Below, one piece after another: positions 8,493 to 16,420 of a stretch of DNA of 64,000 nt. The position numbers were made by a program, and so were the translations under genes. Numbering within the stretch: position 1 is the first letter of the stretch; every line of letters starts with the position of its first letter. The stretch is from Altererythrobacter epoxidivorans. Lineage in GTDB: Bacteria > Pseudomonadota > Alphaproteobacteria > Sphingomonadales > Sphingomonadaceae. The notes beneath the pieces were generated by a model. It made no database searches, had not been told where the DNA came from, and was given only the letters and a program-made list of their open reading frames with translations. The stretch is from positions 2,635,501-2,699,500 of the forward strand of contig NZ_CP012669.1 of NCBI RefSeq assembly GCF_001281485.1, written 5' to 3'.

Positions 8493-10946
8493 GTGAGCGC
8501 GCAAATCCCATCCGAGATTACAGACTGGTTCGCCGGGCGCGGCTGGCGCGTCAGGCGGCACCAGTCGGAAATGCTCGAGGCGAGCGACAAGGGGCAACAT
8601 GCGCTGCTGGTCGCCGATACAGGCGCGGGCAAGACGCTTGCCGGGTTCCTGCCGACGCTTGCGGACTTCACTCCGACGCGCCTCGCTGGCGAAAGCCCGC
8701 CCGACGGGCTGCGCACGCTGTATGTCTCGCCGCTAAAGGCGCTCGCCCATGACGTGCAGCGCAATCTCCTCACCCCGGTCGAGGAGATGGGCCTTCCCAT
8801 CCGGATAGAAACGCGCAGCGGGGACACGCCGTCCGACCGCAAGAAGCGCCAGCGGACGAAGCCGCCGCACGTCCTGCTGACGACGCCCGAAAGCCTGTCG
8901 CTGCTGCTCTCATACCCGGACAGCCTGGAAATGTTTCGCGGCCTAAAGCGCGTCGTCATCGATGAGGTCCACGCCTTTGCCACGGGCAAGCGCGGCGACC
9001 TGCTGGCGCTCGCTCTCACGCGGCTGCAGGCGATCGCGCCAGACATGCAGCGGGCGGCGCTATCGGCAACGGTCGCCGATCCGGAAGCGTTCAGGGCATG
9101 GCTTGCGCCTTGGGGCGATATCGATGCGGTCGAGCTGGTGGACGGGGAGAAGGGCGCAGAGCCGCAGGTCGAAATCCTGCTGCCGGATGAGGAACGCGTT
9201 CCGTGGGGCGGCCATGCCGGGCGTTGGGCGATCCCGCAACTCTATGAAGAGATTCGCAAGAACAACACGACGCTGGTTTTCACCAACACGCGCTTCCTCG
9301 CCGAATTCATCTTCCAGCTTCTGTGGGACATCAACGACGACAATTTGCCGATCGGCATCCATCACGGCAGCCTGGCCAAGGAGGCCCGCCGCAAGGTCGA
9401 AGGAGCAATGGCGCGAGGCGAGCTGAGGGCGCTTGTCTGTACAGCCAGCCTCGATCTTGGGGTCGACTGGGGCGATATCGACTGCGTGGTGCAGATGGGC
9501 GCTCCCAAGGGCTCCTCGCGCCTGTTGCAGCGCATTGGCCGCGCCAACCACCGGCTCGACCAGCCGAGCCGCGCTATCCTCGTGCCGGGAAACAGGTTCG
9601 AGTTCCTCGAAGCGACCGCGGCAAAGGATGCGGTCGATGAAGGCCAGCGCGACGGAGAGGAGTTTCGCGACGGCGGGCTGGACGTTCTGGCGCAGCACAT
9701 CATGGCCTGCGCCTGCGCCGGACCTTTCCAGGAAGACGAGCTGCTCGCCGAAATCCGTTCCACCCTGTCCTATGCATGGGTCGAAGAGGAGCAGTTCCGG
9801 CGCGTGCTCGGCTTCGTCGAGAATGGCGGATATGCCCTTCGCGCCTATGACAAGTTCAAACGCATCGTGCGCGACAAGCAGGGCGTCTGGCGGCTTACGC
9901 ACCCCGAGCACGCCGCGCGCCACAGGATGAACGCCGGGATCATCGTCGACAGCGAGATGCTGACCGTGCGGTTCCGCAATGGGCGCAATCTCGGCAAGGT
10001 GGAAGAGCGTTTTGCCGCGACCCTTTCGCCGGGCGACACATTCTTCTTTGCAGGGCTGAGCCTCGAGGTCGAACAGCTCAAGGACATGGATGTGGTCGTG
10101 CGTGCGGCGAAGCAGTCGGCGACCATCCCGAGCTATGGCGGGCAGCGCCTGCCGATCACCACGCACCTCGCCGGCCGGGTCCGCGAAATGCTGGTCGATC
10201 GGGCAGGATGGAACCGCTTTCCCGACGATGTGCGCGAATGGCTGGAGGTGCAGGATTGGCGCAGCCAAATGCCGGGGCCGGGGATGCTGCTGGTCGAGAC
10301 ATTCCCGCACGCGAAGAAACACTATGCGGTCTATTACACCTTTGAAGGGTGGAATGCGAACCAGAGCCTGGGCATGCTCATCACGCGGCGGATGGAGGAT
10401 CGCGGCCTGTTCCCCGGCGGCTTTGTCGCGAACGATTATTCGCTGGCGGTGTGGGGGCTAAAGCCGGTCGATGATCCCGCGCCGCTGCTGTCTCCGGACA
10501 TTCTGGCGCATGAATTCGTCGAATGGGTACAGGAATCGCACCTGCTGCGCCGCGCTTTCCGCGAAGTCGCCGTCATCAGCGGGCTGGTCGAGCGCCAGCA
10601 TCCGGGCAAGCGCAAGACGGGCAAGCAGGTCACCTTCTCGACCGACCTGATCTATGACGTCCTGCGCAAATACGAACCTGACCATGTGTTGCTTGAGGCG
10701 GCATGGGCCGACGCCCGTGCACGCATGACCGATGTCGGCAGGCTGGGCGACTTGCTCGAACGTTCGGAACGCGAGCTGGTGCATGTCGAACTTGACCGGG
10801 TCAGTCCGCTGGCCGTGCCGGTGATGACGATGATCGGGCGCGAGGCGGTGCCGCAGGGCGCGGTGGATGACGAACTGCTGCTCGAAGCGGAAACACTCGC
10901 CGGTGAAGCGATGCGGATCGAGGACATCGAACCGATTGAGGATTAG
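8493..10946 (+). CDS. Lhr-like DEXH-box DNA helicase (ligase-associated type)
   Basis: An 817-residue superfamily 2 helicase. Motifs in order: Q-like region before LLVADTGAGKTLAGF (Walker A, GAGKT 44-48), VIDEVHAF (DEVH box), SATVAD (motif III), FTNTRFLAEF (IV), SLDLGVDWG (V) and QRIGRANHR (VI), then the long Lhr-core C-terminal region. It matches the ligase-associated DNA damage response helicase family, which normally acts with an ATP-dependent ligase, an exonuclease and PdeM. None of those partners is adjacent. The start is GTG 8493. It converges on exbD with only 15 bases between stops. Confidence 0.88.
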   Translation: MSAQIPSEITDWFAGRGWRVRRHQSEMLEASDKGQHALLVADTGAGKTLAGFLPTLADFTPTRLAGESPPDGLRTLYVSPLKALAHDVQRNLLTPVEEMGLPIRIETRSGDTPSDRKKRQRTKPPHVLLTTPESLSLLLSYPDSLEMFRGLKRVVIDEVHAFATGKRGDLLALALTRLQAIAPDMQRAALSATVADPEAFRAWLAPWGDIDAVELVDGEKGAEPQVEILLPDEERVPWGGHAGRWAIPQLYEEIRKNNTTLVFTNTRFLAEFIFQLLWDINDDNLPIGIHHGSLAKEARRKVEGAMARGELRALVCTASLDLGVDWGDIDCVVQMGAPKGSSRLLQRIGRANHRLDQPSRAILVPGNRFEFLEATAAKDAVDEGQRDGEEFRDGGLDVLAQHIMACACAGPFQEDELLAEIRSTLSYAWVEEEQFRRVLGFVENGGYALRAYDKFKRIVRDKQGVWRLTHPEHAARHRMNAGIIVDSEMLTVRFRNGRNLGKVEERFAATLSPGDTFFFAGLSLEVEQLKDMDVVVRAAKQSATIPSYGGQRLPITTHLAGRVREMLVDRAGWNRFPDDVREWLEVQDWRSQMPGPGMLLVETFPHAKKHYAVYYTFEGWNANQSLGMLITRRMEDRGLFPGGFVANDYSLAVWGLKPVDDPAPLLSPDILAHEFVEWVQESHLLRRAFREVAVISGLVERQHPGKRKTGKQVTFSTDLIYDVLRKYEPDHVLLEAAWADARARMTDVGRLGDLLERSERELVHVELDRVSPLAVPVMTMIGREAVPQGAVDDELLLEAETLAGEAMRIEDIEPIED

Positions 10947-10961
10947 GGCGGGTCAGTAGCC

Positions 10962-11486
10962 TTAGGGAATGGTGCACTCGACAGGTTCGGCAAGGACGAG
11001 CTGGTCGGGCGTTTCGACTTCGTATCGGCGATAGCGGGACACGTGGTCGAAACGGAAGCAGTTGTCGACCAGGCCAGCCCGGTGGATCTTGGACAGGGCA
11101 TCGAGCGCCACCTCGTAGGGTGCATCGGCTGCCGGATCGAACATCAGGACCGGTTGCGGCGACAACTCGCGGATCTGCGCCAAGATCAGCTCGAACTGAG
11201 CATCATCCACCGGATAGGAGTTCCACAGCAGCTGGCCGTCTGCATTGACATGAAGCCGGTTCGCATTCGGCGTCAGCGGGCCGAGATACGTGGGATTGGG
11301 CAGAGGCAGGTCCACGGTGAGCGCATGAGTGACCGGCGGGCGGAGCGCAGCGAAGACCAGTGTCACGGTGAGCAGCACGTCTGCGAATGGCGCGAGACCG
11401 AGCGTTACGATAGGCCGGGACTGGCTATGTCGCCGCAGGCTGCCCGAACGGGTCGGTACGCCTGCGCGGATCCGGGAACGCCTCAA
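10962..11486 (-). CDS. divergent ExbD-like protein, fourth in the cluster
   Basis: A 174-residue protein with a basic N-terminus (about 1-25), one transmembrane helix containing LAPFADVLLTVTLVF, and a periplasmic domain. The Asp of ADVLL matches the proton-relay Asp of ExbD/TolR helices, so the core feature is kept, but the flanking consensus (normally NVTPLID) has drifted to GLAPFAD. The C-terminal tail after about residue 130 is unlike its paralogs. Its start overlaps the end of the preceding exbD by four bases (ATGA), so the two are translationally coupled. Function in TonB energisation is inferred from context. Confidence 0.75.
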   Translation of the reverse strand: MRRSRIRAGVPTRSGSLRRHSQSRPIVTLGLAPFADVLLTVTLVFAALRPPVTHALTVDLPLPNPTYLGPLTPNANRLHVNADGQLLWNSYPVDDAQFELILAQIRELSPQPVLMFDPAADAPYEVALDALSKIHRAGLVDNCFRFDHVSRYRRYEVETPDQLVLAEPVECTIP

Positions 11487-11866
11487 CGGGCGAAGTCGCG
11501 ATATCGGTGGTTACCGACGAAGGCGAAGTTTTCCGAACCCGAATCCTTGATCAGCGCGAGCGTCTTGGCCGAAACGTCGTAGCTGGCGTTGCCATCGGGC
11601 TCGAAACGCAATTCGGGCCTGTTCGGAGAATCGACCGCAGTCGCCAGCTGGTTGAGCAGTTCCTGCCGGTCGAGCTCCTCGCCGTTCCAATACAGCCGGT
11701 CCCTGTCGTCGATGTGGACGGTGTTGACCTGCAATACGTCATGCCGGCCTTCGCCGCTCGGAAGCGGGATATCCAGCGAATGGGTCGCCAGTGGCACGAC
11801 CATGATCAGCATGATGATCAGCACCAGCAGGACATCTATGAACGGGGTGACGTTCATGTCCGACAT
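11483..11866 (-). CDS. exbD: ExbD/TolR-family biopolymer transporter (third in cluster), start unclear
   Basis: From ATG 11866 the protein is 127 residues and opens directly with MSDMNVTPFIDVLLVLIIM, the ExbD transmembrane helix with its conserved Asp, followed by a periplasmic domain similar to that of the gene at 12095. The usual cytoplasmic N-terminus is present in frame upstream (reading YSRKAPRGAQARP) but lacks a standard start codon. A well-placed GGAG plus ATG at 11916 is one base out of frame. Either the start is the poorly preceded ATG 11866 or one base is missing. It overlaps the next exbD by 4 bases. Confidence 0.85.
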   Translation of the reverse strand: MSDMNVTPFIDVLLVLIIMLIMVVPLATHSLDIPLPSGEGRHDVLQVNTVHIDDRDRLYWNGEELDRQELLNQLATAVDSPNRPELRFEPDGNASYDVSAKTLALIKDSGSENFAFVGNHRYRDFAR

Positions 11867-12041
11867 GGGGCGGGCCTGGGCACCGCGCGGAGCTTTGCGA
11901 GAATAGGGAATGGCATTCTCTCCTGCTTATGGTGGAAGGATATACCATCACATAATCAGGCGCAAGTGTCTGTCGTTGTTGATGCTTTTCCAGGCCCTTT
12001 GCACGACAGTGCGGCAGTTAGCGCGCGCAACGCGGGCAAAG

Positions 12042-12067
12042 AAAAAGGGGCGGATCGCTCCGCCCCT
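12042..12067 (-). terminator. intrinsic terminator after the second exbD
   Basis: A perfect 9-bp stem (AGGGGCGGA / TCCGCCCCT, loop of four) is followed on the minus strand by TTTTTC. It lies 28 bases after the stop of the exbD at 12095 and separates the tonB-exbB-exbD-exbD operon from the two downstream exbD genes. Confidence 0.88.
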
Positions 12068-12094
12068 CTTCCATTATTCGCTGTGCGGTATCGC

Positions 12095-12544
12095 TTACTG
12101 CGAAGCGCCACCGGCTGCGCCGAACTGGCGATACTTCTCGTTGCCGACGAAGCCGAACTTCGTGACGCCCGATGCCTTGATGATGTTGAGCACCTTGGCC
12201 GAGAGATCGTAGCTCGCCAGAGCTTCCGGCTCGAACTGCAGTTCCGGTTCCGGGTTCATCGCTGCGCTTTCCGAAAGAAGCGAAACGAGCTGGCCCTGGT
12301 TGATCGGGTCTGCATTCCAGAGGATCTCGCCGCCCTGCGTCAGAACAAGCTTGTTCTTGACCGGCTCCACCACCACGTCGGGCGGAGGGTTTGCAGCCGA
12401 AGGCAGGTCGATGTCGACCGAGTGAGTCGCAACCGGGATGGTGATGATGAACATGATGAGCAGAACGAGCAGGACGTCGATCAACGGCGTCATGTTCATT
12501 TCCATCATCGGCGCGCCATCATCCTTGCCGCCTGACATTGCCAT
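12095..12544 (-). CDS. exbD: ExbD/TolR-family biopolymer transporter (second in cluster)
   Basis: A 149-residue inner-membrane protein. A short N-terminus with a Gly/Asp-rich stretch leads into EMNMTPLIDVLLVLLIMF, the single transmembrane helix bearing the conserved proton-relay Asp. The periplasmic domain (about 45-140) has the paired-sheet ExbD fold region, including ASYDLSAKVLNIIKASG and FVGNEKYRQF. ExbD joins ExbB to convert proton flow into movement of TonB, powering outer-membrane receptors. It lies 35 bases after the first exbD and is followed by a terminator. Confidence 0.93.
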   Translation of the reverse strand: MAMSGGKDDGAPMMEMNMTPLIDVLLVLLIMFIITIPVATHSVDIDLPSAANPPPDVVVEPVKNKLVLTQGGEILWNADPINQGQLVSLLSESAAMNPEPELQFEPEALASYDLSAKVLNIIKASGVTKFGFVGNEKYRQFGAAGGASQ

Positions 12545-12579
12545 GGGTGTTTACTCCTGTCTCTCTCTACCAGCCCCGA

Positions 12580-13110
12580 TCAAACGCCAGGTTCGACCGG
12601 GTTGGAGATGAAGCCGACCGTGGGGTAACCGGCCGCTTGGATGTTGTAGATTGCGCCAGCCACGCAGCGCCACGGTGCATTCACGTCGCCGCGAATGTGG
12701 ACCTGCGGGATCTGGTCGGGATCTTCCATGATCGCTTCCGGACCACCTGCACGCTGCACGATGGCATCAAGACGTTCGAATGCGCGGTCGTAGAGTTCTT
12801 CCGACGACACCGGAGTGACGTTGTTGAAATAGACGCGGCATTCGCCGTCGCGCGATGCACCCTCGTAACCCGGTTCGCCGGCCGAACGGCCGCCGGCATC
12901 GGTGGTGGAAACGGTGAGGAGAAGGTTTTCGACCTTATCCTTCGATTCGACCGATTCCATAACCGGGATCTGGAGCTTTTCGATGGTCTGGATTGCCACA
13001 GGCACCGCGATGAGGAAGATGATCAGGAGCACCAGCATCACGTCCACGAGTGGCGTGGTGTTGATGTCCGACATGGGGGTATCTGCCCCGCCTCCCATCT
13101 GAATCGCCAT
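12580..13110 (-). CDS. exbD: ExbD/TolR-family biopolymer transporter (first in cluster)
   Basis: A 176-residue protein with SDINTTPLVDVMLVLLIIF near the N-terminus, the ExbD helix with conserved Asp. The periplasmic domain is longer than in the neighbouring copies, with an insertion of about 25-30 residues (TVSTTDAGGRSAGEPGYE region) and two cysteines that could pair (DGECRVYF and PWRCVAGA). The last part, YNIQAAGYPTVGFISNP, aligns with the end of other ExbD proteins. It is second in the transcript after exbB, with 78 bases between that contain a strong hairpin. Confidence 0.92.
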   Translation of the reverse strand: MAIQMGGGADTPMSDINTTPLVDVMLVLLIIFLIAVPVAIQTIEKLQIPVMESVESKDKVENLLLTVSTTDAGGRSAGEPGYEGASRDGECRVYFNNVTPVSSEELYDRAFERLDAIVQRAGGPEAIMEDPDQIPQVHIRGDVNAPWRCVAGAIYNIQAAGYPTVGFISNPVEPGV

Positions 13111-13152
13111 TGTAAAATCCTATCCGTAAAACTTCGCTAATTACTGCGGATG

Positions 13153-13177
13153 CGGGGGCGACACAGGGCCGCCCCCG
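13153..13177 (-). other. GC-rich hairpin between exbB and exbD
   Basis: A perfect 8-bp stem CGGGGGCG / CGCCCCCG with a 9-base loop lies in the 78-base gap between exbB and the first exbD. No U-run follows on the minus strand, so it is not a standard terminator. An mRNA-processing or stability element that sets the exbB:exbD ratio is possible (inference). Confidence 0.5.
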
Positions 13178-13188
13178 ACATCAACGGA

Positions 13189-13956
13189 TCAGGCCTTCTT
13201 GGCCGGAGCAGCAGCCGGAGCCGCAGTCTTCGCAGCCGGAGCAGCCGTCACGGCAGGCTTAACCGCACCGTTCGAGCTGATGTAGGCCAGGATTTCCGTC
13301 GAGAAGCCAGTCAGAAGCTCGGCGATACGACGGTTGCGGCTCTGCAGCCAGTTGTAGGCAAGCACGGCCGGAACGGCGACGAGCAGGCCGATGGCGGTCA
13401 TGATCAGTGCTTCACCGACCGGACCTGCGACCTTGTCGATCGAGGCCGAACCGGCGAGGCCGATGTTGATCAGGGCGCGGTAGATACCGATAACCGTACC
13501 GAGCAGACCGACGAACGGTGCGGTTGCACCAACGGTTGCGAGGAACGGCAGGCCACCGTTGAGGCGAGCCATGATGAGGTCTTCCGAGCGGCTCAGCGTA
13601 CCGTGCAGGTAATCGTGAGCTTCAAGGCTGTCGGTCATCTTTGCAACGTCGTCGTTAGCCTTGTTGGCATCGTCGACGACCTGGCGCCATGCGCTGTTCT
13701 TTTCGAGCTTGGTAGCGCCTTCCTTGAGCGAGCCTGCGCGCCAGAAGCTGGTGCGTACGCCCTTGTACTGGCGCATGATCTTGTTCTGCTCGAGGAGCTT
13801 CGTGATCAGGATGTAGAACGAACCGACCGACATAATGACCAGAACGGCCAGAATCGACCAGGCGATAATACCGCCCTGTTCCATGGCTTCCATGAAGCCG
13901 AACTGGGTCTTCGGACCCGCTTCACCTGCAGCAGCAGCAAGAGTTTGGATAATCAT
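13189..13956 (-). CDS. exbB: ExbB/TolQ/MotA-family proton channel
   Basis: A 255-residue inner-membrane protein with three main hydrophobic segments: about 30-55 (IIAWSILAVLVIMSVGSFYI), about 140-165 (FLATVGATAPFVGLLGTVIG, the family signature) and about 185-210 (ALIMTAIGLLVAVPAVLAYN). It forms the pentameric channel that, with ExbD, energises TonB. An Ala/Pro/Lys-rich tail of about 25 residues (PAAKTAAPAAAPAKKA) extends the C-terminus. It sits between tonB (82 bases upstream) and exbD. Confidence 0.93.
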   Translation of the reverse strand: MIIQTLAAAAGEAGPKTQFGFMEAMEQGGIIAWSILAVLVIMSVGSFYILITKLLEQNKIMRQYKGVRTSFWRAGSLKEGATKLEKNSAWRQVVDDANKANDDVAKMTDSLEAHDYLHGTLSRSEDLIMARLNGGLPFLATVGATAPFVGLLGTVIGIYRALINIGLAGSASIDKVAGPVGEALIMTAIGLLVAVPAVLAYNWLQSRNRRIAELLTGFSTEILAYISSNGAVKPAVTAAPAAKTAAPAAAPAKKA

Positions 13957-14038
13957 TGCGAATAGTCCTCTTAATTCATTGTCCCCGTGAGACCCGGAAT
14001 TTGTCCATCTCCGACCGGGGCCCGGATTTCGTTGTTAC

Positions 14039-14701
14039 CTAGTTCAGGCGGTATGTAATCGCAGTCGAGTAGCTTCCCGAAGTCGGGTTGCCAGCAGCAT
14101 CGAGAGCCGGGTTGAAGCGTGCGTAACGCTGCATCCCTTCACACGCTGCCTCGTCCAGGATGCTCGACCCGCTCGAACGCGTGACGCGGCAACCGGAAAC
14201 GCGGCCACTGCCATCGATCGTGACCGAAACGCCAACCGTACCCTGGGTTTCTTCACGCAGTGCGCGGGAAGGATAGTTTTCCTGGATACGGCGGGCCCAG
14301 CGGCCTTGACCGTCCGGCGTCGCACCACGTGCCTTGGAAGGCGGCGGGGGCGGCGGTGCCGGGGCTGCCGGCGGCGGCACGACCAAAGCGGGCGGCGCAG
14401 GCGGCGGAATAGTCGGCTGGGTGCGGATCGGTGGGGGTGCCGGCGCGATATTGATCGGCGGCGGCGGTGCAACCGGCGGCGGAGGAGCAGTCTGCTCCGG
14501 CGGCGGCGGCGGCGGTTCGTCCGGTTCCTCTGGGGGCGGTGGTTCTTCGATATCGACGGTAGTTACGCGTTCAACAACTTTCTTGGCTGCCTGATAGGCG
14601 AGCCCGCTGATGAGTACGTAGCCGATACCCACATGAATCAACGCCACGATGATCAGAGCAACAACGCGATTGCCGCTCATTTGTTGGTCAGCGTAGGCCA
14701 T
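14039..14701 (-). CDS. tonB: energy transducer TonB
   Basis: A 220-residue protein with an N-terminal transmembrane anchor (VVALIIVALIHVGIGYVLISG), a Pro-rich spacer from about 50 to 140 (runs of up to seven Pro with Glu, Ala and Val), and a C-terminal TonB domain. The domain starts near GQGRWARRIQENYPS and has RVSGCRVTRSSGSSILDEA and YARFNPALDAAGNP. TonB spans the periplasm and transmits energy from ExbBD to TonB-dependent receptors, two of which are in this window. It is the first gene of the leftward operon; its promoter should lie in 14702-15047. Confidence 0.93.
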   Translation of the reverse strand: MAYADQQMSGNRVVALIIVALIHVGIGYVLISGLAYQAAKKVVERVTTVDIEEPPPPEEPDEPPPPPPEQTAPPPPVAPPPPINIAPAPPPIRTQPTIPPPAPPALVVPPPAAPAPPPPPPSKARGATPDGQGRWARRIQENYPSRALREETQGTVGVSVTIDGSGRVSGCRVTRSSGSSILDEAACEGMQRYARFNPALDAAGNPTSGSYSTAITYRLN

Positions 14702-15047
14702 CCAGTCGCTTTCTCTCCATCTTACAATCCGGGCGGAGGCCCGAAAAAACCCAACCGCAAGCAGATGCCTGCGGGACGGGCGTCACTCAAATCTTCCTCC
14801 CTGGCCGAGTGGCGGGCACCGCTCGGTACGCTCGCCAACCAAGCCTGTCGGGTGGCTTGCTGGATTGTGACCTGAAATGTCCCCAACGTCATTCAATCCG
14901 GCGCTCGCTTTAACCGGCAAGCCCTACTCAGGCAAACGCTTTATCGGTTAAGGGCCGATTCAGCGCTTGTGGTCTGGAACCGTCGGCAAGCCAGAATCGT
15001 TCCCGAGACAGTGTTCTCGCGCATAATTATTCTCGAAGGTAGAGCTC
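14702..15047. other. intergenic region between divergent genes
   Basis: This 346-base gap separates leftward tonB from a rightward secreted-protein gene and must carry both promoters. I see no ORF with coding character. CATAAT at 15022-15027 is a possible -10 element for the rightward gene, without a convincing -35. A CGGGC/GCCCG hairpin near 14730 has an A-run on its right side, which does not act as a terminator in either useful direction. I cannot identify a Fur-like operator by eye. Confidence 0.4.
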
Positions 15048-15911
15048 TTGATTTTCAAAGGTTTGAAACGTCCCGTATCGCTTGCGATCGCAGCTTCCCT
15101 GCTGGCCGTTCCGGCTGCCGGATCGCTGGCGCAAGAGCCGGTAAACTCGAGTGTACAATCGGTGTCATACGCCGATATTGCCGACCTCGCCGACGCTTCG
15201 GAAGTCGTCATCCGCGCCCAGATTCGCAAGCAGATAGAGGTCGAACCGGAACGTTCGCCCGGTCTCGCGCCCGGCCATGTCCGCCTGTTTATCGAGGCGC
15301 GCACTCTTTCGCTGATTTCCGGCCCTGCTGCGGTCGGCGAATCCCTGCGCTATCTCGTCGACGTGCCGCGCGATTCGAAGGGCCGCGCGCCCAAACTGCG
15401 CAAGCAGGAGGTCCTCCTTTTCGCAAGGCTCGTCCCCGGTCGTCCCGGCGAACTGCGCCTCGTTCGGCCAGAAGCCCAGCTGGCATACAGCGCGGAACTG
15501 GAGGCGCGCGCGCGCCCCATCATTGCTGCGCTGGTCGCGGCCGATTCGCCGCCTGTCGTAACCGGTGTGCGGGACGCCTTGTCCGTGCCCGGAAACCTCG
15601 TGGGCGAATCGGAAACCCAGATCTTCCTCGAAACGGCGGATCGTTCGCCGGTTTCGCTCACGGTGCTGCACCGGCCGGGGCGCGAGCCGTCATGGGGCGT
15701 TTCGTGGGGTGAGATCATCGACCAGGCGGCCCGCCCGCCGCAGCGCGACACCATCGCTTGGTACCGGCTTGCCTGCGCCTTGCCGGGGCGCCTGCCTTCG
15801 AGCGCCAACCTGTCGCGTGACCCGGCATCCCGCAGCGCGGCAGAGCGTGACTATGCGCTGGTGCTGGGTTCGCTGGGCCCCTGCATGAGGACGCTCGCCC
15901 GCGCGGACTGA
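15048..15911 (+). CDS. secreted protein of unknown function
   Basis: A 287-residue protein with a good signal peptide (LAIAASLLAVPAAGSLAQEP). I do not recognise the family. The mature part begins with SVQSVSYADIADLADASEVVIRAQ, a pattern reminiscent of exported proteins of sphingomonads, and contains alternating beta-like stretches. Two cysteines in the C-terminal quarter (LACALPG, GPCMRT) could pair. The proposed start is TTG 15048, supported by GAAGGTAGAG just upstream and by the signal peptide beginning there. It is monocistronic by spacing. Confidence 0.7.
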   Translation: MIFKGLKRPVSLAIAASLLAVPAAGSLAQEPVNSSVQSVSYADIADLADASEVVIRAQIRKQIEVEPERSPGLAPGHVRLFIEARTLSLISGPAAVGESLRYLVDVPRDSKGRAPKLRKQEVLLFARLVPGRPGELRLVRPEAQLAYSAELEARARPIIAALVAADSPPVVTGVRDALSVPGNLVGESETQIFLETADRSPVSLTVLHRPGREPSWGVSWGEIIDQAARPPQRDTIAWYRLACALPGRLPSSANLSRDPASRSAAERDYALVLGSLGPCMRTLARAD

Positions 15912-16000
15912 TTGTCGGCATGGGGCGAGCCAAGGGCAACTAGCGCCGCCTCAAGACAAAGTGGTTCCCTCAAGCCCGTGCTGCGCGCTAGGGCACCGCC

Positions 16001-16420
16001 ATGAGCGATCCGTTCCGTCACAGTTTCCGCGTGCGCTATGCAGAAGTCGATCCGCAGTCGGTCGTCTTCAATTCGCGCTATCTCGAATATGCCGATGTCG
16101 TCGTCACCGAATTCTTCATCGACCTGCGCGCGCAGGGCAAGGCGATCGATTCGGAATTCCACGTGCGGCATGCCGAGATCGATTTCCTTGCGCCGATCCG
16201 GCTGGAAGAGATGATCGAAGGGCGGCTGACGATCGAACGAATCGGTAATTCCAGCCTCGAAAAGAAGATTACCCTGCACGGGGCAGAGGATGGCAGCCTG
16301 CGTGCGACCATCAGTCTCGTGACAGTCCACGTCGACCTTTCGACGGGGCAGTCGATGCCGATACCCGACCACATTCGCGAAGCTTTCGGTTTCCCCGCGC
16401 TGGAGAAGGCGCATGGCTGA
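16001..16420 (+). CDS. acyl-CoA thioesterase, 4HBT/YbgC family
   Basis: A 139-residue hotdog-fold protein. The motif RVRYAEVDPQSVVFNSRYLEY (about 10-30) contains the Asp/Asn-containing active-site region of 4-hydroxybenzoyl-CoA thioesterases, and FHVRHAEIDFLAPI forms the next strand. It probably hydrolyses acyl-CoA thioesters in the cytoplasm; the substrate is not predictable. Its last 8 bases overlap hom (ATGGCTGA), indicating coupled translation although the functions look unrelated. Confidence 0.88.
   Translation: MSDPFRHSFRVRYAEVDPQSVVFNSRYLEYADVVVTEFFIDLRAQGKAIDSEFHVRHAEIDFLAPIRLEEMIEGRLTIERIGNSSLEKKITLHGAEDGSLRATISLVTVHVDLSTGQSMPIPDHIREAFGFPALEKAHG

Noticed and set aside
14330-14560. 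GC-rich repeats in tonB
   Set aside because: They encode the usual proline-rich spacer and need no separate explanation.
14728-14748. CGGGC/GCCCG hairpin with an A-run upstream of tonB
   Set aside because: On the minus strand the T-run comes before the stem, so it cannot be an intrinsic terminator.
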